Of a stretch of 12,215 nt of DNA, positions 8,863 through 12,215 are shown in pieces. Numbering within the stretch: the first letter of the stretch is position 1; each line of letters starts with the position of its first letter. Both the position numbers and the translations under genes were made by a program. Location: NCBI GenBank assembly GCA_023426365.1, contig JAFAAW010000069.1:1-12215 (forward strand), written 5' to 3'. The notes under the pieces were generated by a model. It was not told the origin of the DNA and searched no databases. It saw nothing but the letters and a program-made list of their open reading frames with translations. Source of the DNA: Pseudomonadota bacterium (GTDB taxonomy: Bacteria > Pseudomonadota > Alphaproteobacteria > Rhodospirillales > Magnetospirillaceae).

Positions 8863-9774
8863 CTACCAGCGCGGATCGGCGCGGCGATAGTCTGCAAACC
8901 GCTCGCTCAGGAAGTCAAGGAACAGCCGCACCTTCGCCGATAGATGGTGGCGCTCCAGGAAGACCGCATGAATGTCGGCGGCCAGTCCCGACCATTCGGG
9001 CAGCACCGGCACCAGTTCGCCCGAGCGCAGATAGGGGGCCACGTCCCATTCGGAACGCAGCAGGATGCCGTGTCCGGCCAGCGCCCAATCCACCGCGATC
9101 TCGCCGTGATTGGCCGACAGCGCGCCATGCACCTTGACCGTTTCCTGGGCGCCGCCCGACACCAGATGCCAGGTGTTGAAGGCCCGCGTGTTCTCGCGGA
9201 TGACGATGCATTGGTGGCTGGCCAGCTCGCGCGGGCTTGCGGGGGCGGGGTGGCCGGCCAGATAGGCGGGGGCGGCGCACAGCCGCCGCCGGTTCGAGGC
9301 GATCTTGCGCGCCAGCAGGCCCGAGCCGCCCTCCAGCCCGAACCGGATGCCGATGTCCATGGCCTCGGCCGCCAGGTCCAGCGGGCGGTCGCTGAGGTGC
9401 AGGACGATCTCCACCTCGGGATAGCGGCGGACGAATTCGGCCACGGCCGGTCCCAGATGGCGGCGGCCGAAGCCGAAGCCGGCATTGATGCGCAACAGCC
9501 CGCGCGGGGTTTCGCGGCTGGCGCTGAGCGCGCGCTCCAACTGCTCGATGTCGGCCAGGATGCGGCGGCCTTCCTCCAGATAGCGCTCGCCCTCCGGCGT
9601 CAGGCTTTGGCGCCGGGTGGTGCGGTTCAGCAGCCGCACGCCTAAGCGGCGCTCCAGCGCGGCCAGCCGGCGGCTGACCGCCGGCGGGGTCACGCCTAGG
9701 TCCTGGGCGGCCGCCGCCAGGGTGGGGTGCTGGGCCAGACGGACGAAGAAGGCAAGATCGCTGGTGTCGTCCAT
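8863..9774 (-). CDS. LysR-family transcriptional regulator (CrgA/DmlR-like)
   Basis: A DNA-binding regulator of 303 residues, normal for the family. The N-terminal winged helix-turn-helix spans about residues 5-63, with TLAAAAQDLGVTPPAVSRRL and LLNRTTRRQSLTPEG. A linker helix follows, then a periplasmic-binding-protein-like effector domain from about residue 88, containing RINAGFGFGRRHLGPAVAEF and DLAAEAMDIGIRFG, a pattern of the CrgA-like branch. It lacks the OxyR-type redox-cysteine arrangement, so it is not called OxyR. The start at 9774 places the HTH at the usual distance from the N-terminus; an ATG at 9822 with a purine-rich leader would add 16 residues and cannot be excluded. It is divergent from the TauE/SafE permease gene and upstream of ahpC on the same strand. 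LysR regulators often control the divergent gene. The effector is unknown. Confidence 0.92.
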   Translation of the reverse strand: MDDTSDLAFFVRLAQHPTLAAAAQDLGVTPPAVSRRLAALERRLGVRLLNRTTRRQSLTPEGERYLEEGRRILADIEQLERALSASRETPRGLLRINAGFGFGRRHLGPAVAEFVRRYPEVEIVLHLSDRPLDLAAEAMDIGIRFGLEGGSGLLARKIASNRRRLCAAPAYLAGHPAPASPRELASHQCIVIRENTRAFNTWHLVSGGAQETVKVHGALSANHGEIAVDWALAGHGILLRSEWDVAPYLRSGELVPVLPEWSGLAADIHAVFLERHHLSAKVRLFLDFLSERFADYRRADPRW

Positions 9775-9880
9775 GGGGTCATTCGTTCCTGTGACGCACG
9801 AGTGCAGAAAGCTCGCCGTCATTTATCTTCTTCCCGGTATGAATAATCTAGGCCGGTCGCCAACCGAAAGCGTGCCGGTC
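9775..9880. promoter_or_regulatory. Divergent control region between LysR gene and tauE/safE-like gene
   Basis: This 106-bp gap must hold promoters for both genes if both are transcribed from here. It contains TCGT-N11-ACGA (9783-9801), a T-N11-A dyad of LysR type 9 bases before the LysR start. An AT-rich island, scarce elsewhere in the window, spans about 9821-9849 and includes TATGAATAAT. A 7-bp direct repeat GCCGGTC lies at 9852-9858 and 9874-9880, spaced 22 bp. None of these is proof of a site; base composition makes chance repeats likely. Confidence 0.35.
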
Positions 9881-10669
9881 ATGTCCTTCACCCTTGCCCT
9901 CGCCCTGCTTCCCGCCCTGGCCTTGGGGGGTGCCTTGGGATTCTTCGGCGGCCTGTTCGGCATCGGCGGCGGCATTCTGGCCATTCCGGTGCTGGTGCTG
10001 GGCTATGGCCTCGACCAGGCGACCGCCCAGGGCACCGCCCTGGTGATGATGGTGCCCAATCTGGCGGTGGCATGGTGGCGCTATGTGCGCCGCAACCCGG
10101 TCACCCTGCGCGGCGCGCTGGCGGTGGCGGTGGTGGCGACGCTGACCACCTGGGCCGCCGCCCGTCTGGCCCAGGGGCTGGACCAGCAGGTGCTGCGCGT
10201 GGTCTTCGCCCTGTTCCTGGCCGCGCTGGGCGTGGGGCAATTGGGCCGCCTGGCCGCCCCGCAGGACGGGTCACGGGGCGTGGAACCGGCACCGCCCTCG
10301 CGGGCGCGGTCGCCCCGCCTGGTTCCGCTGGTCGGCCTGTTGGGGGGTGGCAGCATGGGCCTGCTGGGCGTCGGCGGCGGTCTGGTGGCGACCCCGGTGC
10401 TGACCGGCTGGTTCCGCCTGGGCCAGCGCGCGGCGCAAAGCATGGCGCTTGCCCTGGTCACGCCCAGTTCGGCCATCGCGCTGACCGCCTATGCCCAGGG
10501 CGGCCGCGTCGATTGGCCGGTGGGGTGCGCGCTGGCGGTGGGCGGCGTGCTGACCGTCAGCCTGGGGGTGACCGCCGCCCATGCCTGTTCCGAACGCACG
10601 CTGCAACGCCTGTTCGGCGCCATGCTGATCGCCACGGCGGCCATCCTGATCGCCAAGATGGTGGCATAG
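9881..10669 (+). CDS. TauE/SafE-family (DUF81) membrane permease, probable anion exporter
   Basis: An integral inner-membrane protein of 262 residues, typical for the TauE/SafE family, whose characterised members export sulfite, sulfoacetate or other organosulfur and anionic products. The family's internal duplication is clear: GFFGGLFGIGGGILAIPVLV (20-39) recurs as GLLGVGGGLVATPVL in the second half (around 160-175). Each copy is followed by an alanine-rich helix beginning with the QATAQGTALV- or AAQSMALALV-type motif. A short charged segment (PSRARSPR) separates the halves. The ATG at 9881 gives MSFTLALALLPALALG, leading directly into helix 1. No strong ribosome-binding site precedes it (GAAAG at 9866-9870), and in-frame GTG 9872 or ATG 9839 are alternatives. 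The divergent LysR gene may control it. The substrate is not evident; no sulfonate or taurine genes are adjacent. Confidence 0.9.
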   Translation: MSFTLALALLPALALGGALGFFGGLFGIGGGILAIPVLVLGYGLDQATAQGTALVMMVPNLAVAWWRYVRRNPVTLRGALAVAVVATLTTWAAARLAQGLDQQVLRVVFALFLAALGVGQLGRLAAPQDGSRGVEPAPPSRARSPRLVPLVGLLGGGSMGLLGVGGGLVATPVLTGWFRLGQRAAQSMALALVTPSSAIALTAYAQGGRVDWPVGCALAVGGVLTVSLGVTAAHACSERTLQRLFGAMLIATAAILIAKMVA

Positions 10670-10748
10670 AGGATTTCCCGTTGCAGCGGGCCGGGCGGCG
10701 GCCGATCCTGGCGGGGTTGTTGCCAGTGCAGATCCCGGTGACGCGCCG

Positions 10749-11495
10749 ATGAGATCCGACCGCCTGCCCGCGCCTTTTCTCAAGCGCATTCAACTGATCG
10801 CCGACAAGGCCGATCCGGCCCGCTTTCCGTTCAAGCATCTGGCCTTTCTGCGGGGCGGCGATTTCATCTTGGACCTGCGGGCATCGGTGACCATCCTGGT
10901 GGGGGAGAACGGCTCGGGGAAATCGACCCTGGTCGAGGCCATCGCCCATGCGGCCGGCTTCCCCGCCCTGGGCGGCAGCCAGGACCACCGGCCGGGCGAA
11001 GCGGCGGAAAGCGCGCTGGCGCCGGCCCTGCGCCTGTCATGGCTGCCCAAGGTGTCGAACGGGTTCTTCTTCCGGGCGGAAAGCTTCTTCTCGCTGTCCA
11101 CCTATATCGACGAGGTGGCCGAGCTGGCCAATTACGGCGGCCGCGAATTGCACCGGCAAAGCCACGGCGAATCGTTCCTGGCCCTGTTCGGCAACCGGCT
11201 CGGCAGCTCGGGCCGCGCCCTCTATCTGTTGGATGAACCCGAAGTGGCGCTGTCGCCCACGCGGCAATTGGCGTTCCTGCGCATCCTGCGCCACTGGCAG
11301 CGAAGCGGACGGGTCCAGGCCGTCATCGCCACCCACTCGCCCATCATCATGGCCTTGCCCGGGGCACAGTTGCTGTCCCTGGACGGCGATACCATTCGCC
11401 CCGTGGACCTGGAGCAGACCGAGCATTACCGGGTTGCCCGGGCCTTCCTTGCCGACCCGGCCAAGGCGCTCCGCACCTTGTTCGACGACGATTGA
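10749..11495 (+). CDS. Stand-alone ABC/SMC-fold ATPase (COG3910-like predicted ATPase)
   Basis: A 248-residue soluble ATPase with a complete ABC-type nucleotide-binding set: Walker A GENGSGKST (52-60), signature-like QSHGES (137-142), Walker B ALYLLDEPEVALSP (157-170) with catalytic E163, and a switch histidine in IATHSPI (H196). The segment between Walker A and signature is short, so there is no long coiled coil as in SMC or RecN and no transmembrane domain. The pattern resembles small predicted ATPases that annotation pipelines call AAA-family or COG3910; their cellular role is not established. It starts 79 bases after the tauE-like gene on the same strand with no terminator between, so co-transcription is possible. 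There is no adjacent nuclease, toxin or permease partner. The start at 10749 is the first ATG in frame, with GGTGA about 8 nt upstream. Fold call secure, function unknown. Confidence 0.85.
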   Translation: MRSDRLPAPFLKRIQLIADKADPARFPFKHLAFLRGGDFILDLRASVTILVGENGSGKSTLVEAIAHAAGFPALGGSQDHRPGEAAESALAPALRLSWLPKVSNGFFFRAESFFSLSTYIDEVAELANYGGRELHRQSHGESFLALFGNRLGSSGRALYLLDEPEVALSPTRQLAFLRILRHWQRSGRVQAVIATHSPIIMALPGAQLLSLDGDTIRPVDLEQTEHYRVARAFLADPAKALRTLFDDD

Positions 11496-11686
11496 GACGC
11501 CGCTCGCCATGACAGGGCGCCGCACGCCGGTACCGCGTCTCCAGCCTTTCGGTTGCACCTGAAACCCACTACTCTGCCTTCCGTCAGGGGCGGGGCGTCG
11601 GCATCCGGCCGGCCGCCAGCCCCAGGCTCTTGACCGGAGCGGACTTGGCTGAATTCGCGACGGTGCAGGGGCGAGGGGGGATTCAG

Positions 11687-12055
11687 ATGCGACGGATGAT
11701 CATGGCCGGGTTGTGTTTTGCTGTCGGGGGGTGCGCGACAGAGGAATGGATGCAGGTCCGCAGTGTTTGTGCGGAGAGATACCTGACCGAAATCCCCGTG
11801 GACTATCAACAGATTACCGTCCAGAAGACGCGGGCCGTGCGGGTTCCCAATGGCGTTGTCGTCTGCAATACCTCCGACAAGGGGCGCACGACCACAACGA
11901 CCTGCACCGAGGGCACGCGCACGGAATACGAGCCGTACACAGTGGTCGATACGGTCGATCGCAACAAGGCGCGACGGGATCAGGCCATACAAAACTGCAC
12001 GGCGTCCACGTGCTCTCAGCGATACGGCAATACCGATTGCGAGGTGGGGAAGTAG
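11687..12055 (+). CDS. Predicted small cysteine-rich lipoprotein, unknown function
   Basis: A 122-residue protein I do not recognise. The N-terminus MRRMIMAGLCFAVGGCATEE has two arginines, a short hydrophobic core and a lipobox-like VGGC with C16 as the candidate lipidated residue. Alanine at +2 would favour the outer membrane. The mature part is hydrophilic with six further cysteines (SVC, VVC, TTC, QNC, STC, TDC), enough for three disulfides in the periplasm. It also has a threonine run (TTTTTC) and a TEYEPYTVVDTVDRNKARRD stretch. The ATG at 11687 is chosen because GAGGGGGG (11673-11680) precedes it by 6 nt and because it exposes the signal sequence; an in-frame upstream start at 11630 would bury it. 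The coding sequence is visibly less GC-rich than its neighbours, with more A/T-ending codons, which may indicate acquired or fast-evolving DNA. The signal peptide is short, so secretion is likely but not certain. Confidence 0.65.
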   Translation: MRRMIMAGLCFAVGGCATEEWMQVRSVCAERYLTEIPVDYQQITVQKTRAVRVPNGVVVCNTSDKGRTTTTTCTEGTRTEYEPYTVVDTVDRNKARRDQAIQNCTASTCSQRYGNTDCEVGK

Positions 12056-12215
12056 GGCGCCCGGGCTGGGGCTGCCAGCGCGTGGGGAAAAACCGGCAAG
12101 GGATGTGGCGAAGCGCGCGGCGCGGTGCTTTACCGGCCCGACATGCGCGCGGAGAAACGGCCCATCCTTGCCACCGGCCTGTGATGTCAGGCGCTTCCCA
12201 TTATGAGCGAGGCCA

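Noticed and set aside
8863..9774. Calling the LysR protein OxyR because it adjoins ahpC
   Set aside because: The effector domain looks CrgA/DmlR-like and lacks the OxyR redox-cysteine pattern; adjacency alone is not enough.
11630..11658. TTGACC with a GAATTC-like -10 upstream of the lipoprotein gene
   Set aside because: The -35 is good but no acceptable -10 hexamer lies at 16-18 bp.
12203..12215. ATG followed by AGC GAG GCC at the right edge, a possible start of the next gene
   Set aside because: Only four codons are visible and there is no ribosome-binding site, so it cannot be supported.
12056..12215. Right-hand 160 bases searched for a gene, terminator or RNA
   Set aside because: No coding pattern, stem with T-run or RNA-like structure that I can defend.

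Overview
The window is GC-rich and densely coding. Codons end mostly in G or C, and several proteins (alphaproteobacterial-type GltB, MOFRL glycerate kinase, AhpC/AhpF) fit an alphaproteobacterium, possibly a Rhodospirillales/Magnetospirillum-like organism. The lineage is inferred from general protein character, not from a marker gene. I see no rRNA or tRNA genes, CRISPR array, transposase, integrase or phage gene. The region reads as ordinary chromosome.

Layout. (1) Bases 3-3188 hold the 3' two thirds of gltB, the large subunit of glutamate synthase. It ends at a strong intrinsic terminator whose 3' arm is tandemly duplicated. (2) A Bcr/CflA-type MFS drug exporter (+, 3387-4583) runs tail-to-tail into a MOFRL-type glycerate 2-kinase (-, 4540-5820), and the two coding ends overlap by 44 bp. 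(3) A small stand-alone histidine phosphotransfer (HPt) protein follows (+, 6034-6402). (4) On the minus strand, transcribed right to left, lie a LysR-type regulator (9774-8863), ahpC (8739-8176) and ahpF (8070-6496), with an intrinsic terminator after ahpF. AhpF passes electrons from NADH to AhpC, which reduces peroxides. (5) Divergent from the LysR gene are a TauE/SafE-family permease (9881-10669) and then a stand-alone ABC-fold ATPase (10749-11495). (6) A short, cysteine-rich predicted lipoprotein (11687-12055), less GC-rich than its neighbours, lies near the right edge. The last 160 bases hold nothing I can support.

The clearest functional unit is ahpC-ahpF. The adjacent LysR protein resembles the CrgA/DmlR-like branch rather than OxyR, and its divergent partner tauE is as likely a target as ahpCF. 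I did not find a convincing previously undescribed system. The observations most worth checking are regulatory: the duplicated terminator arm after gltB, a long GC hairpin between ahpC and ahpF, and dyads upstream of ahpC. Two genes, the ATPase and the cysteine-rich lipoprotein, have no clear role.
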